38,923 nucleotides of DNA. Origin: Demequina sp. (GTDB lineage: Bacteria; Actinomycetota; Actinomycetes; Actinomycetales; Demequinaceae). Positions 19,687 to 27,685 of this stretch are shown piece after piece; the first letter of the stretch is position 1; each line of letters opens with the position of its first letter. The notes below the pieces were generated by a model. It made no database searches. It had not been told where the DNA came from and worked only from the letters and a program-made list of their open reading frames with translations. Location of the stretch: the NCBI RefSeq assembly GCF_016278775.1, contig NZ_JADQBF010000095.1, positions 1 through 38,923 of the forward strand, written 5' to 3'. The translations under genes and the position numbers were made by a program.

Positions 19687-20135
19687 TGGTCCTCGTGCGA
19701 CCGTTTGTGCTGGAAGATGAGGCAGCGGTCGCCGCGATCTGGGAGGAGGCGTTCCCTGCGGATCCTCCCCGGAACGCGCCTCGCGGGCTCATCGAGCGCA
19801 AACTCGCTCGTGACTCAGAACTCTTCTGGGTCGCTGACGAAGGCGGCCGTGTCGTCGGCGCGGTTGTCGCGGGCTACGACGGGGTGAGGGGATGGCTCTA
19901 CCATCTCGCCGTGGCGTCGTCTCATCGAAGGCGGGGGATTGGTGCTGCGCTCGTGGAGCATGCGGTCGACACCCTGCGGAGTCTTGGATGTGTCAAGGTC
20001 AACCTTCAGGTGCGTCGCGGCAACGACAGCGTGCGCGGCTTCTATGAGGCCCTTGGGTGGGTCGAGGACCCGGTGATGAGTATGGGACTCCTGCTCGAAC
20101 CTCCCGACGCTAGCCCGCGCGTACCTGTGACCTGA
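19686..20135 (+). CDS. ypeA: GNAT family N-acetyltransferase, YpeA-like
   Basis: The 149-aa protein is a single GNAT domain. The acetyl-CoA pyrophosphate-binding motif A is RRRGIGAALVEHA. IERKLARDSELFWVAD, VAGYDGVRGWLYHLAV, LGCVKVNLQVRRGND and FYEALGW match the YpeA subgroup closely. The substrate of this subgroup is unknown. The GTG at 19686 abuts leuA; a GTG at 19695, giving a start closer to the family's usual MxIRPF, is equally possible, and neither has a clear ribosome binding site. It is probably co-transcribed with leuA. The 3' end overlaps the convergent 904-aa gene by 26 bp. Confidence 0.85.
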
Positions 20136-22824
20136 GGAAGTTGCCGTCGTCGTCTGGCCCGTACTCGAGCACGACGCCGCCAAGGAGGTCCTCGATGCTC
20201 ACAAGCGCGCTCGCCTCGACGTCCACGGGACTGCCCTGGAGGTACCAGTAGGGCATCGGCGTGCACGTGTAGTCGCCCCACTCTTCGGCGAACGTGTTGC
20301 GCCTGAACCGTGCGAAGGCCTCGATCTCCACGGGTTCGCCGTGAGACAGCGACACCGTGTCCCTGAAGGCCCGCTGGTAGCGCGTGACGCGGTCCGGGAC
20401 GCCGCATGCGCTGTAGCGCCTGTCGTCGTACTCCCAGCCGCCGGAGGCAAGCGACTCGACCAGGTCGTCGTCCACATCGGCGTCGAGCCGGTTGTTGTAC
20501 CCCCCTTGCACGCCCACCGAGAGCGAGGAGTACGCGGTCTGAGCGTACGTGGAGAAGTTCTCATTGGCGGCGGCCAGGATGCGTCCGCGCACCGGCACCT
20601 CGAGAGGGTCGACCCTGAGCTCGTGCCACCGAGTCGCGTCCCAGCCGGTGTCACCCCACACGGGAATGATCGTGTCCGTCGGGTCGGTGACCACCACGCG
20701 ATAGGAGGCCCCTGCGCACAGTCCGCTGATCACCCGCTCTCCGCGTGCTCCCATCGGGTCGATAGTCACGCCCACCCGCTCGGGAGCTTCACCCACGGTG
20801 CAGAGCGGCTCGCCAGGGTCAGCCGACATCAAATGGAGGTACACCGTGTGCGAGGAGTCAGCGTGGAGGCCGACGCTCACTGTCACGTCCACGCCTTCGT
20901 TAGCGTCGAGTCGCCACGGCCGGTCGACCACCGAGGTGTCCACCTCCACGTAGGGCAGCTCTGGCGTCCCTGGGTCGGTGTCGCCGTAACGCGGCTCGCC
21001 GGTGCGGAACGACCTCGCCCCGTTGCCTTCTGTGTGCACGTAGTAGACCACGGCGCTGAGCTGTCCCGCGCTGCGCATCGGCACGTCGGCGTCGCAGTCG
21101 GAGCCAAAACCGGATCCGCACATGACCCGCTCTGTCGGGATCTCCGGCAGGGGAACCATGACCATCTGTGGGTCCCTGCCCACGCAACCCTCATCGCCAC
21201 AGCGGGGGTCGATCCGCAGACGGGAGAGCGCGCCGTAGGTGTCGCCGGACGTGCCGTCAAGTTCGATGCGGAGCGGGAGTCCGTGGCGGACCATGCGGTT
21301 GACGCCGGTGACGTCTCCGCACAAGACGCGGTCGCCAGGCGTCCATATCGTGGTATCGCCTGCGCCGAACTCCATGGACACGCCCTCCGCGCAACCGGCG
21401 TTCGTTCCGGATCCGGCGGGCGGCAGGTAGGCCCACGCGCCCGTGACGTCCCGCCCCAACGCATCCCATGTGTTGTGCACCGACTCGACCTCGATGCTCG
21501 GGTGATATGCCTCTGGCGTGCTGACGGGGATCGCCTCCACCGCGACGGGACGGCTGTCTGAGCCCGAATCGCGATCGTCCATCCAGTACAGGCACATCAA
21601 GAAGTCAGTACCCTCTGCCAGGAAGATCTCGTGGGTTTGCGCCACGTCGTGCTCCGGCAGGTAGGGGTAGTCGTCGGCCTCGCGCACGTCGGCTGGGATC
21701 GAGGTTTCGCTCAGGGGCGCGCCCGTGATGGCACTCGCCGCCAACGCGCCGGACGTCGACGCATACTCTGGCAGGCACCTGGCGGCACCGCCGGGGCCTT
21801 CCGCCGCCGTCAAAGGGAGGGCGCGAGTGCTCAGCCACTGGTCGCTCGGCAGCGTCGCGTTGACGAGCACGCGGTCCACGTTCATGGGCACCACGAGCGT
21901 GGGCCGGCGGGTCTGAGCCGAGGGGTCTCCCACGCGCAACTCCAGCGGCACGTCGCGCGGGTACACGAAGCTGATGTTGCCGTCGGCCGCGTCAGAGAAA
22001 GTCGCCTCAACCGCGTAGACGCCGGGGTCCAGGCTGTCGACGAGCACGCATTCGGTCATCCACTGCTCGGGGTCTGAAGGAGTGGACGCGTCGCTCGCGA
22101 ACCACTCGCCCCATGCGGCGTCGTGCGCCTCGGTGGTGACACCAACGGTGCGCTCGCGCCAGGTGCCAGAGTCGACGGAATACAGAGTCAGCTCGATGTC
22201 TGCTGGCCGGTTCACCGTGAGGCCTATCTGCACCATTCCCGTCGGGAGGTCCATCGGCTCGCACTCCGGGTAGTACGGGTACGGCGCGGTGCCCGGGTAG
22301 CGAGGCGTCAGCGAGATCATGCCGTCGAAGGGAGGCGGCGTCTCGAGGGTGAAGAGCACTGTTCCTCCCACGCCGTCCGGGCAGTAGTCGGGGGTCGGCT
22401 CCATGGCGCACAGGTCGATCACCGGCTCCTCGGCGCCGCCGACGCCATCGCCGGGAGCGAGAGGGACCTCGCCTGGCGCGGGGGACTCGGGCAGGGGAGT
22501 GACAGGACCAGGCGATGAACCCTCCGCGGCGTCGGGCGTCGCGGGTAGGCCCTCGTCGCTCGCGCCTGCGTAGATCTCATAGGTGTCGAGGGCGATGCCG
22601 CTCTCGCTCGCGTCCTCACGTGCGGCCTGATCCTCCTCGACCCAGGCCACAGCCGCCGCGCTCGCGTCGCCTTCGAACTCGAACGGCACCACCACGCCGA
22701 CGGTCTCGGCCGACGCTGGAGCCACCTCGGTCTGGTCAGACGGGTCGGGGCTCCGAACGGAATGCGCGACGAGCATGCCCAGCAGGAAGGCCGCGACGGG
22801 AAGGGCGATCTTGAGGATTCTCAT
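20110..22824 (-). CDS. 904-aa exported or membrane-anchored protein of unknown family
   Basis: The N-terminus has a short basic start and a hydrophobic stretch (about 4-22, MRILKIALPVAAFLLGMLVA), a signal peptide or uncleaved anchor without a lipobox. A low-complexity acidic, Pro/Gly-rich region follows to about residue 135. The rest is a long beta-rich, cysteine-containing extracellular region (for example CMEPTPDYCPDG-like, RIDPRCGDEGC and SGFGSDCDAD segments) with no recognised domain. Trp/Tyr-rich and Asp-rich strands suggest repeated beta-sandwich units. The ATG overlaps the stop of the upstream membrane protein by 4 bp, making it the third gene of the sigma-factor operon. It may be the cell-surface output or ligand-sensing partner of that system, but this is inference. 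Confidence 0.8.
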   Translation of the reverse strand: MRILKIALPVAAFLLGMLVAHSVRSPDPSDQTEVAPASAETVGVVVPFEFEGDASAAAVAWVEEDQAAREDASESGIALDTYEIYAGASDEGLPATPDAAEGSSPGPVTPLPESPAPGEVPLAPGDGVGGAEEPVIDLCAMEPTPDYCPDGVGGTVLFTLETPPPFDGMISLTPRYPGTAPYPYYPECEPMDLPTGMVQIGLTVNRPADIELTLYSVDSGTWRERTVGVTTEAHDAAWGEWFASDASTPSDPEQWMTECVLVDSLDPGVYAVEATFSDAADGNISFVYPRDVPLELRVGDPSAQTRRPTLVVPMNVDRVLVNATLPSDQWLSTRALPLTAAEGPGGAARCLPEYASTSGALAASAITGAPLSETSIPADVREADDYPYLPEHDVAQTHEIFLAEGTDFLMCLYWMDDRDSGSDSRPVAVEAIPVSTPEAYHPSIEVESVHNTWDALGRDVTGAWAYLPPAGSGTNAGCAEGVSMEFGAGDTTIWTPGDRVLCGDVTGVNRMVRHGLPLRIELDGTSGDTYGALSRLRIDPRCGDEGCVGRDPQMVMVPLPEIPTERVMCGSGFGSDCDADVPMRSAGQLSAVVYYVHTEGNGARSFRTGEPRYGDTDPGTPELPYVEVDTSVVDRPWRLDANEGVDVTVSVGLHADSSHTVYLHLMSADPGEPLCTVGEAPERVGVTIDPMGARGERVISGLCAGASYRVVVTDPTDTIIPVWGDTGWDATRWHELRVDPLEVPVRGRILAAANENFSTYAQTAYSSLSVGVQGGYNNRLDADVDDDLVESLASGGWEYDDRRYSACGVPDRVTRYQRAFRDTVSLSHGEPVEIEAFARFRRNTFAEEWGDYTCTPMPYWYLQGSPVDVEASALVSIEDLLGGVVLEYGPDDDGNFLRSQVRAG

Positions 22825-23903
22825 GAGATGCACTCCCACACCTGAATCGGGGCCAACTGGAGCGAACTCGTGTTCCCGGCTGCGTCGCGGGCGGTGATTG
22901 TCACCGTGACGTTCTCGGAGGCGCCAGGATCGATGGAACTCATTGCGAACGGGCCGAAGGTGCCGGAGTAGCTGCCTCCGCCTTGCGGCGAGAGCGTGGC
23001 CGACTTCGACTGGCCCTGGAGCGTCCACGTCGCTCGCACTTGCGTCACCCCGACGTTGTCGGTGGCAAAGGCCGACAACGAGGTGCTGGTCGGGCTCGTT
23101 GCGCACGGAGTCACGTAGACGAGGGAGGAACCGGACGCCCCGTTGCTGACCTGTGGCGCCTGAGTGTCCGGCGGCGGTGGAGGTGGAGGCGGCGGCGGAG
23201 GCGGCGGCGCGGGCGCAGGGTCGGGGTTGGGCGCAGGCTCGGCCGTCTGCTCGGGCTGGGGCGACGGGCTCGGCGTGGGAGAGGGCTGGGGCGACGCAGT
23301 CGGCTCCAGCGCGACGGCATCGACGTTGGTATCGCAGTTGATCGTGGGTAGCCCGGCCGTGTCGGCATCCGCCGCAATGTACTGCGCATCCACGAACACC
23401 ACGTCGCCGTCGCCCCGCACATGGCGCACTCCAAGGTAGCCGTCCGACTGGCCCACCACAAAGACGCGATCGCCGCGATACAGCGCGCCCGCTTCCTGGT
23501 CTCCTGGACACGAGTAGACCGGCACCGCGTGCAGTACCTCGCTGGTCGCGTTCGCGGTCGCGTCGCCGCCGGAGCCTGCAATCGCCATGCCTGTAGCGGC
23601 GCCCGCCACGATTGCGAGGGCGGTGATCACGGCGGTCCCAGACCACCCGGCAAGAGGTCCGCCAGCGCCGGCTCCCGCCGACGCAGCACTCCCGGAGCTC
23701 GTCGCTCCGGAACCGTCGCCGCCTGGCCCGCCGCCCGCGCCAGGGCCGCCATCGCCACCGCCATCGCCATCGCCATCGCCATCGCCATCGCCACCGGCCT
23801 CGCCGAGTCGCTCCAGGATGCGAGTCGTGACGGCGTCTGCGTCGACGGGGGGCGCGTCAATAGCGTCGTTGAGAGCTTCTCGCAGGAGAGCATCGATGCT
23901 CAT
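22821..23903 (-). CDS. Membrane protein with SH3-like and Ig-like domains, candidate anti-sigma factor
   Basis: The 360-aa protein has a short helical cytoplasmic segment (1-35, SIDALLREALNDAID), a Gly/Asp repeat linker (38-66), a transmembrane helix (about 88-110), an SH3-like domain (about 127-178), a Pro-rich spacer with 13 consecutive prolines (233-245) and a C-terminal Ig-like domain (about 249-357). It directly follows an ECF sigma gene with an ATGA overlap and a GAGGAGG ribosome binding site, the usual place of an anti-sigma factor. It lacks the HxxxCxxC zinc anti-sigma motif, so binding of sigma by its short N-terminus is inference. The outside domains suggest that it senses or binds the cell wall. 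Confidence 0.8.
   Translation of the reverse strand: MSIDALLREALNDAIDAPPVDADAVTTRILERLGEAGGDGDGDGDGDGGGDGGPGAGGGPGGDGSGATSSGSAASAGAGAGGPLAGWSGTAVITALAIVAGAATGMAIAGSGGDATANATSEVLHAVPVYSCPGDQEAGALYRGDRVFVVGQSDGYLGVRHVRGDGDVVFVDAQYIAADADTAGLPTINCDTNVDAVALEPTASPQPSPTPSPSPQPEQTAEPAPNPDPAPAPPPPPPPPPPPPPDTQAPQVSNGASGSSLVYVTPCATSPTSTSLSAFATDNVGVTQVRATWTLQGQSKSATLSPQGGGSYSGTFGPFAMSSIDPGASENVTVTITARDAAGNTSSLQLAPIQVWECIS
23169..23207 (-). repeat. Polyproline-coding tract
   Basis: A 39-bp GC-only run on the minus strand encodes 13 consecutive prolines in the spacer between the SH3-like and Ig-like domains. Such a run is likely to stall ribosomes without EF-P, which may matter for the yield of the translationally coupled 904-aa gene. 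Confidence 0.8.
23749..23796. repeat. Hexanucleotide tandem repeat (CCATCG-type, 8 units)
   Basis: Eight tandem hexamers run without a gap: CCATCG, CCACCG, five CCATCG, CCACCG. They encode the Gly-Asp linker before the transmembrane helix on the minus strand. Because the unit is 6 bp, slippage would change linker length without breaking the frame. Confidence 0.9.
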
Positions 23904-24433
23904 GATGCCTCCTCAAGCAGGTGGGCTAGGGCGGCGCGACCGCGGTGCAGTTGGGTCTTGACTGTTCCCTCGGTGACGTCCAGGGCGTCGGCGATGTCCG
24001 CAATCGAGGCGTCAAGGTAGTAGTGCATCAGCACCGTGGTTCGCTGCTTGGGAGGCAGTTCCGCAACAGCGCTGAGCATCGAGACGCGGCGGTCCGTCAC
24101 TTCCGTGCTATCGGTCGCTTCGGGGGCGGCGAGCCGATCACGTGCGCGCCGTTCCGCCTGGCGGCGGCGCTGCTGCGTGCGCACATGGTTGATCGCGACG
24201 GTCGTGACCCACGCGCGGGCGTTGCGCGGCTCGTGGTGGTCGGCGAGCATCGTGACGAGCGCCTCTTGGACCGCGTCCTCGGCCGCATCGGGCGCGCCCG
24301 TCGCCGCGCCTACCGTCGCCACCACTCGTGCATAGTCGTGCTCAACGAAGGCGCGAACCTGAGCAGAAGCGTAGGGGTCCGCCTGCATACCAGGTGATGG
24401 TAGCGGCGGCTGCGCCCGCGTGCTCGTTGACAT
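23900..24433 (-). CDS. ECF RNA polymerase sigma factor (SigE-like family)
   Basis: The 177-aa protein has region 2 (about 28-92, AEDAVQEALVTMLAD then NARAWVTTVAINHVRTQQRR) and region 4 (about 118-175, LPPKQRTTVLMHYYLDASI, then a helix-turn-helix in ALDVTEGTVKTQLHRGRAAL). It would direct polymerase to a small stress or surface regulon. Start choice: the ATG at 24433 has no clear ribosome binding site but lies where transcription from a candidate ECF promoter should begin; an ATG at 24388 is an alternative. Its TGA overlaps the next gene by 4 bp. Linkage to a membrane protein suggests control by sequestration. Confidence 0.9.
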   Translation of the reverse strand: MSTSTRAQPPLPSPGMQADPYASAQVRAFVEHDYARVVATVGAATGAPDAAEDAVQEALVTMLADHHEPRNARAWVTTVAINHVRTQQRRRQAERRARDRLAAPEATDSTEVTDRRVSMLSAVAELPPKQRTTVLMHYYLDASIADIADALDVTEGTVKTQLHRGRAALAHLLEEAS

Positions 24434-24440
24434 GTCCCTA

Positions 24441-24467
24441 AGACGCGTGGGGGAGGCGAAAAGGTTG
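24441..24467 (-). promoter_or_regulatory. Candidate autoregulatory ECF promoter of the sigma operon
   Basis: On the minus strand CAACC (24467-24463), a 17-nt spacer and CGTCT (24445-24441) give the AAC/CGTC pattern common for ECF promoters. Transcription would start near the ATG at 24433. Autoregulation is usual for ECF operons; the match is by eye only. Confidence 0.4.
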
Positions 24468-24563
24468 ACACGGCGAATCCGCACTTGCGAATTGTGTGCT
24501 CAACCCCTCCGGTCGCGCGGCGCGGGCACAGGCCAACGTCGGCCGGGCGCGAGACAATGAGAC

Positions 24564-25310
24564 GTGCCCCTGTACCGCGACCACGCCATCGTCCTGAGGA
24601 CCCACAAGCTGGGCGAGGCCGATCGCATCGTCACGATGCTGACCCGCACCCACGGCAAGGTAAGGGCCGTCGCCAAGGGCGTGCGACGCACCACCAGCAG
24701 GATCGGCTCGCGCATGGAGCCGTTCATGCTCGCGGATGTGCAACTGTACGAGGGTCGCAACCTCGACATCGTGAGCCAGGTAGAGACACTCGAGCCATAC
24801 GCCCGGCGCATCTGCGAGGACTATGGGCTCTTCACCGCTGCGACCGCCATGGTCGAGACGGTCGACGCGCTCGTGGACCACGAGAAGGAACCGGCGCGCG
24901 ACCACTTCATGCTCTTGCACGGGGGCCTCGGCGCACTGAGCCGCCGCGAACACGATGCGGGCCTGGTGTTGGACTCGTTCCTCTTGCGATCCCTCGCGCT
25001 CGCCGGTTACGCGCCCACCTTTGACGAGTGTGCGACGTGTGGCGTCCCTGGGCCGCATCGCGCGTTCGCGGTGGCTGGGGGAGGTGCCACGTGCGAGTCG
25101 TGCCGTCAGCCTGGTTCGGCCGCGCCCGCACCGGAGGTGTTCTCGCTGCTGGCGGCCCTCATCGACGGGCGCTGGAGGGAGGCCGATTCCTCAGATTCCA
25201 GGCACCGTCGGGAGGCGGCTGGTCTGGTGGCGGCCTACGCCCAGTTCCACATGGAGCGCCGCGTGCGCTCGCTCACGCACGTGGATCGCGGCGACGCGGG
25301 CGCGCGCTGA
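24564..25310 (+). CDS. recO: DNA repair protein RecO
   Basis: The 248-aa protein has the N-terminal OB fold (LYRDHAIVLRTHKLGEADRI, then TRTHGKVRAVAKGVRR). A helical domain follows, with zinc-type cysteines in CATCG and CESC around residues 156-180. RecO anneals DNA and loads RecA with RecR in the RecFOR gap-repair pathway. The length is normal. It starts at a GTG; a GACAAT hexamer at 24553-24558 lies 5 nt before it, so the mRNA may be leaderless. It is divergent from the sigma operon. Confidence 0.95.
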   Translation: MPLYRDHAIVLRTHKLGEADRIVTMLTRTHGKVRAVAKGVRRTTSRIGSRMEPFMLADVQLYEGRNLDIVSQVETLEPYARRICEDYGLFTAATAMVETVDALVDHEKEPARDHFMLLHGGLGALSRREHDAGLVLDSFLLRSLALAGYAPTFDECATCGVPGPHRAFAVAGGGATCESCRQPGSAAPAPEVFSLLAALIDGRWREADSSDSRHRREAAGLVAAYAQFHMERRVRSLTHVDRGDAGAR

Positions 25311-25365
25311 ACACATCGACTCCGCCCTAGTCTGGACGGGTTGTCGACTGCAGGGAGGCGATGGC

Positions 25366-26043
25366 GTGAGCCGCACAGTGATCTTTGACTTCGACGGCAC
25401 GGTGGCTCTAGGGCACGCCCCCGTCGACGCCTATGTGCGCGAGATTGTCGCGGCCACTGCCGACGCCGGACTTGCCGCCGCGGTGAGCGAGGGGCTCGGA
25501 GAGTTCGAGGAGGGGCTTTCGAACGCGATCGACGCCTACGACGTCGTACGGACAGTCGCGTCGGAGCGCGCCATCGACGCCGAGGTGCTGCGAGCCGCGT
25601 ACCTGCGCAGCCGCGCTCTTCTCGCCACTGCTGAGGTTCCGGTCGAGGCGCCCGAGGGCATCGTGCCCTTTCTGCAGCGGTTGGCCGAAGCGGCTGACCT
25701 GGCGCTCGTGACGAACGCACCGTCGACCAGGTTGGCGGAGGCCCTGGCCACGTTGGGCATCGATCAGTTGCTGCCGACGCGCCACACGGAGGCGGCCAAA
25801 CCCGAGGGTCTCACGGCGATCGTCGCCGACGCCTTGCTGCGGGGCCCCGTGTTGAGCGTCGGCGACATCTACCAAAACGACCTCGCCCCCGCCGCAGCCC
25901 TTGGGGCAGACACCGCGCTCGTCGGCCCGCTCTGGAGGTCATTCGCCGCCAGGACGACGATGGCGGCGGCGACCCTCCCAGAGCTGTATCCCCTGATTGA
26001 AGCGTGGGCGGGCGTAACGCCGGACGTTCCCGCTGATCGGTAG
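25366..26043 (+). CDS. HAD-family hydrolase (phosphatase)
   Basis: The 225-aa protein has all four HAD motifs: DFDGTVA near residue 8 (nucleophile and acid Asp), TNAPS (motif II), the Lys of AAKPEG (motif III) and GDIYQND (motif IV). A helical C1-type cap lies between motifs I and II, as in phosphoglycolate phosphatase-like enzymes. The substrate cannot be predicted. The GTG at 25366 follows GGGAGG at good spacing, and a TAGTCT -10-like hexamer lies at 25328-25333. It sits between recO and uppS, where actinobacteria often carry variable genes. Confidence 0.88.
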   Translation: MSRTVIFDFDGTVALGHAPVDAYVREIVAATADAGLAAAVSEGLGEFEEGLSNAIDAYDVVRTVASERAIDAEVLRAAYLRSRALLATAEVPVEAPEGIVPFLQRLAEAADLALVTNAPSTRLAEALATLGIDQLLPTRHTEAAKPEGLTAIVADALLRGPVLSVGDIYQNDLAPAAALGADTALVGPLWRSFAARTTMAAATLPELYPLIEAWAGVTPDVPADR

Positions 26044-26046
26044 TCT
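26041..26046 (+). promoter_or_regulatory. -10 hexamer TAGTCT of uppS (leaderless start)
   Basis: TAGTCT overlaps the stop codon of the HAD gene and ends 6 nt before the GTG of uppS, placing transcription start at the start codon. No clear -35 is seen. Confidence 0.5.
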
Positions 26047-26052
26047 GGGGCC

Positions 26053-26811
26053 GTGACCACCAGGCCTTTCCCTCACCCGTCCGGCGCGACGCCGCCACCC
26101 TTGCCAGCGTCGGCCGTTCCCGGTCACGTGGCCGTGGTGATGGACGGTAACGGCCGCTGGGCAAAGCAGCGCGGCCTGCCGCGCACGGAGGGCCACACCA
26201 GGGGAGAGGCAGCGTTGCTTGACGTGGTCGCCGGCGCCATCGACATCGGCGTCACCCACGTCAGCGCCTACGCGTTCAGTACGGAGAATTGGAAGCGCAG
26301 CCCTGACGAGGTGCGCTTTCTGATGGGCTTCAACCGCGACGTGATTCGCCGCAGGCGCGACCAAATGCACGAGTGGGGAGTGCGCGTGCGGTGGGCTGGC
26401 AGGCGGCCCAAACTGTGGAAGTCGGTGATCGACGAACTAGAGCGTGCGGAAGAGATGACGCGCAACAACACCGTCATGACCCTCACGATGTGCGTCAACT
26501 ACGGGGGCCGTGCCGAGATAGCGGACGCAGCCAAGGCCATCGCGCTCAAGGTGAAGGCGGGCGAGCTGGACCCCGCCAAGGTGACGGAACGGACTCTCGC
26601 GGCTCACCTGGACGAGCCGGACATGCCAGATGTCGACCTGTTTTGGCGTTCGAGCGGGGAGCAGCGCTCCTCCAACTTCTTGCCGTGGCAGGCGGCGTAT
26701 GCGGAGTACGTGTTCTCCGACGTGCTGTGGCCCGACGTGAACCGCACCCACCTGTGGGCCGCTATTGAGGAGTACGCACGGAGGAATCGACGGTTCGGCG
26801 CCGCCGAGTGA
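26053..26811 (+). CDS. uppS: Isoprenyl (polyprenyl) diphosphate synthase, cis-prenyltransferase
   Basis: The 252-aa protein has [20 protein letters not shown] (catalytic Asp and diphosphate site), [13 protein letters not shown] and the C-terminal [15 protein letters not shown], the signature set of cis-prenyltransferases. It makes the polyprenyl diphosphate carrier used for peptidoglycan and wall polymer assembly. Actinobacteria may have two such enzymes, and the chain length (C50/C55) is not visible. The GTG is used because a -10 hexamer lies 6 nt upstream. The 3' end overlaps the convergent DedA-like gene by 50 bp. Confidence 0.94.
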   Translation: MTTRPFPHPSGATPPPLPASAVPGHVAVVMDGNGRWAKQRGLPRTEGHTRGEAALLDVVAGAIDIGVTHVSAYAFSTENWKRSPDEVRFLMGFNRDVIRRRRDQMHEWGVRVRWAGRRPKLWKSVIDELERAEEMTRNNTVMTLTMCVNYGGRAEIADAAKAIALKVKAGELDPAKVTERTLAAHLDEPDMPDVDLFWRSSGEQRSSNFLPWQAAYAEYVFSDVLWPDVNRTHLWAAIEEYARRNRRFGAAE

Positions 26812-27280
26812 AGGCGAACGCGGCCACCAAGAGTCCCACCACTGCGACAACGCCCACCGCAAGCAGCATGGGTGACTGGGTCCAGGCCTCCACCAGGGAG
26901 AACGTGACGAGCGTGTAGAGGGCTCCCCACATGATGCAACCTGGGATCATGGCGACCGTGTAGAGGTCCCACCGCATGCGGATGAAGCCCGCGGTGGCGT
27001 TGACCATCGTCTGAAACCCCACCGTGAGGAACGATGCCGGGATTCCCACGAAGCCCCATCGCTCGAGGTAATCGCGCGCCCTGTCGGCGCCGGGTCCCGA
27101 CAGTCTGCGAGCTATCGACGCCGCGCGCGGACTTGTTGATTGCGCCCTCGACTCGGCGCCATTGCGCGCCCAGCGCCCCAGCCAGTACGTGCCTTGTGCA
27201 CGGAAGAAGACCACGCAGAGCAGGAAGAGGAATACGGCCCACCAGCCGAGGTCCTCGACAACGCCAGGTATTCCCGGCAT
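26762..27280 (-). CDS. DedA-family (VTT domain) membrane protein
   Basis: The 172-aa integral membrane protein shows DedA features. It has an N-terminal hydrophobic segment, a cytoplasmic loop with [22 protein letters not shown], the re-entrant-type segment [16 protein letters not shown] and two C-terminal membrane helices ending in a basic tail. DedA proteins flip or transport polyprenyl-phosphate and phospholipids, which is notable beside uppS. It directly follows zur (stop and start adjacent), so it may be transcribed with the zinc operon. Its last 50 bp are antisense to the end of uppS. Confidence 0.82.
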   Translation of the reverse strand: MPGIPGVVEDLGWWAVFLFLLCVVFFRAQGTYWLGRWARNGAESRAQSTSPRAASIARRLSGPGADRARDYLERWGFVGIPASFLTVGFQTMVNATAGFIRMRWDLYTVAMIPGCIMWGALYTLVTFSLVEAWTQSPMLLAVGVVAVVGLLVAAFAFTRRRRTVDSSVRTPQ

Positions 27281-27685
27281 CTACCGACCCGCTTTCGCGC
27301 AGTCGGAACACACGCCGGTCAGTTCCACCGTGTGGTCGATACGTGAGTAGCCGTGCTCCGCGCCCACGCTGGCCGCCCAGCCTTCGATCGAGGGCATGTC
27401 GATGTCTTCTGCCGCCCCGCACGCGCGGCAACGCAAGTGGTGATGGTGCTCCTCGCGTGCCTCACACAGGCGGTAGAGCGTCTCGCCGGTCTCGGTGAGG
27501 ACGGTGTCGACGTCGCCGGTGTCCGTGAGCGCCTGAAGCGCCCGATACACGGTGGCAAGCCCCGCAGTGGAGCCGTCGTGGCGAAGGCGGTCGTGCCAGT
27601 CCTGTGCCGAGCGGAATCCGCCCTGCTTGAGGACGGTGAGCACGGCGGCGCGCTGCTTGGTCATGCGCGGTGGCGCGTCGGTCAC
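27281..27685 (-). CDS. zur: Zinc uptake regulator Zur (Fur family)
   Basis: The 134-aa Fur-family repressor has a winged helix (TKQRAAVLTVLKQGGFRSAQ, ATVYRALQAL), a His-rich regulatory site HHHH (80-83) and two structural zinc pairs, C86-x2-C89 and C126-x2-C129. Location at the end of a znuACB operon with a Zur-type box upstream marks it as Zur rather than Fur. With zinc bound it should repress the operon. It begins at a GTG overlapping the znuB stop by 4 bp. Confidence 0.92.
   Translation of the reverse strand: MTDAPPRMTKQRAAVLTVLKQGGFRSAQDWHDRLRHDGSTAGLATVYRALQALTDTGDVDTVLTETGETLYRLCEAREEHHHHLRCRACGAAEDIDMPSIEGWAASVGAEHGYSRIDHTVELTGVCSDCAKAGR

Noticed and set aside
22825-23646. Upstream in-frame extension of the 904-aa gene
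   Set aside because: The extension is Arg-rich, lies wholly within the membrane-protein gene in another frame, and the real start is marked by a hydrophobic N-terminal segment at 22824.
23749-23796. Short tandem repeats considered as a CRISPR-like array
   Set aside because: The units are 6 bp, contiguous and coding; there are no spacers and no cas genes.
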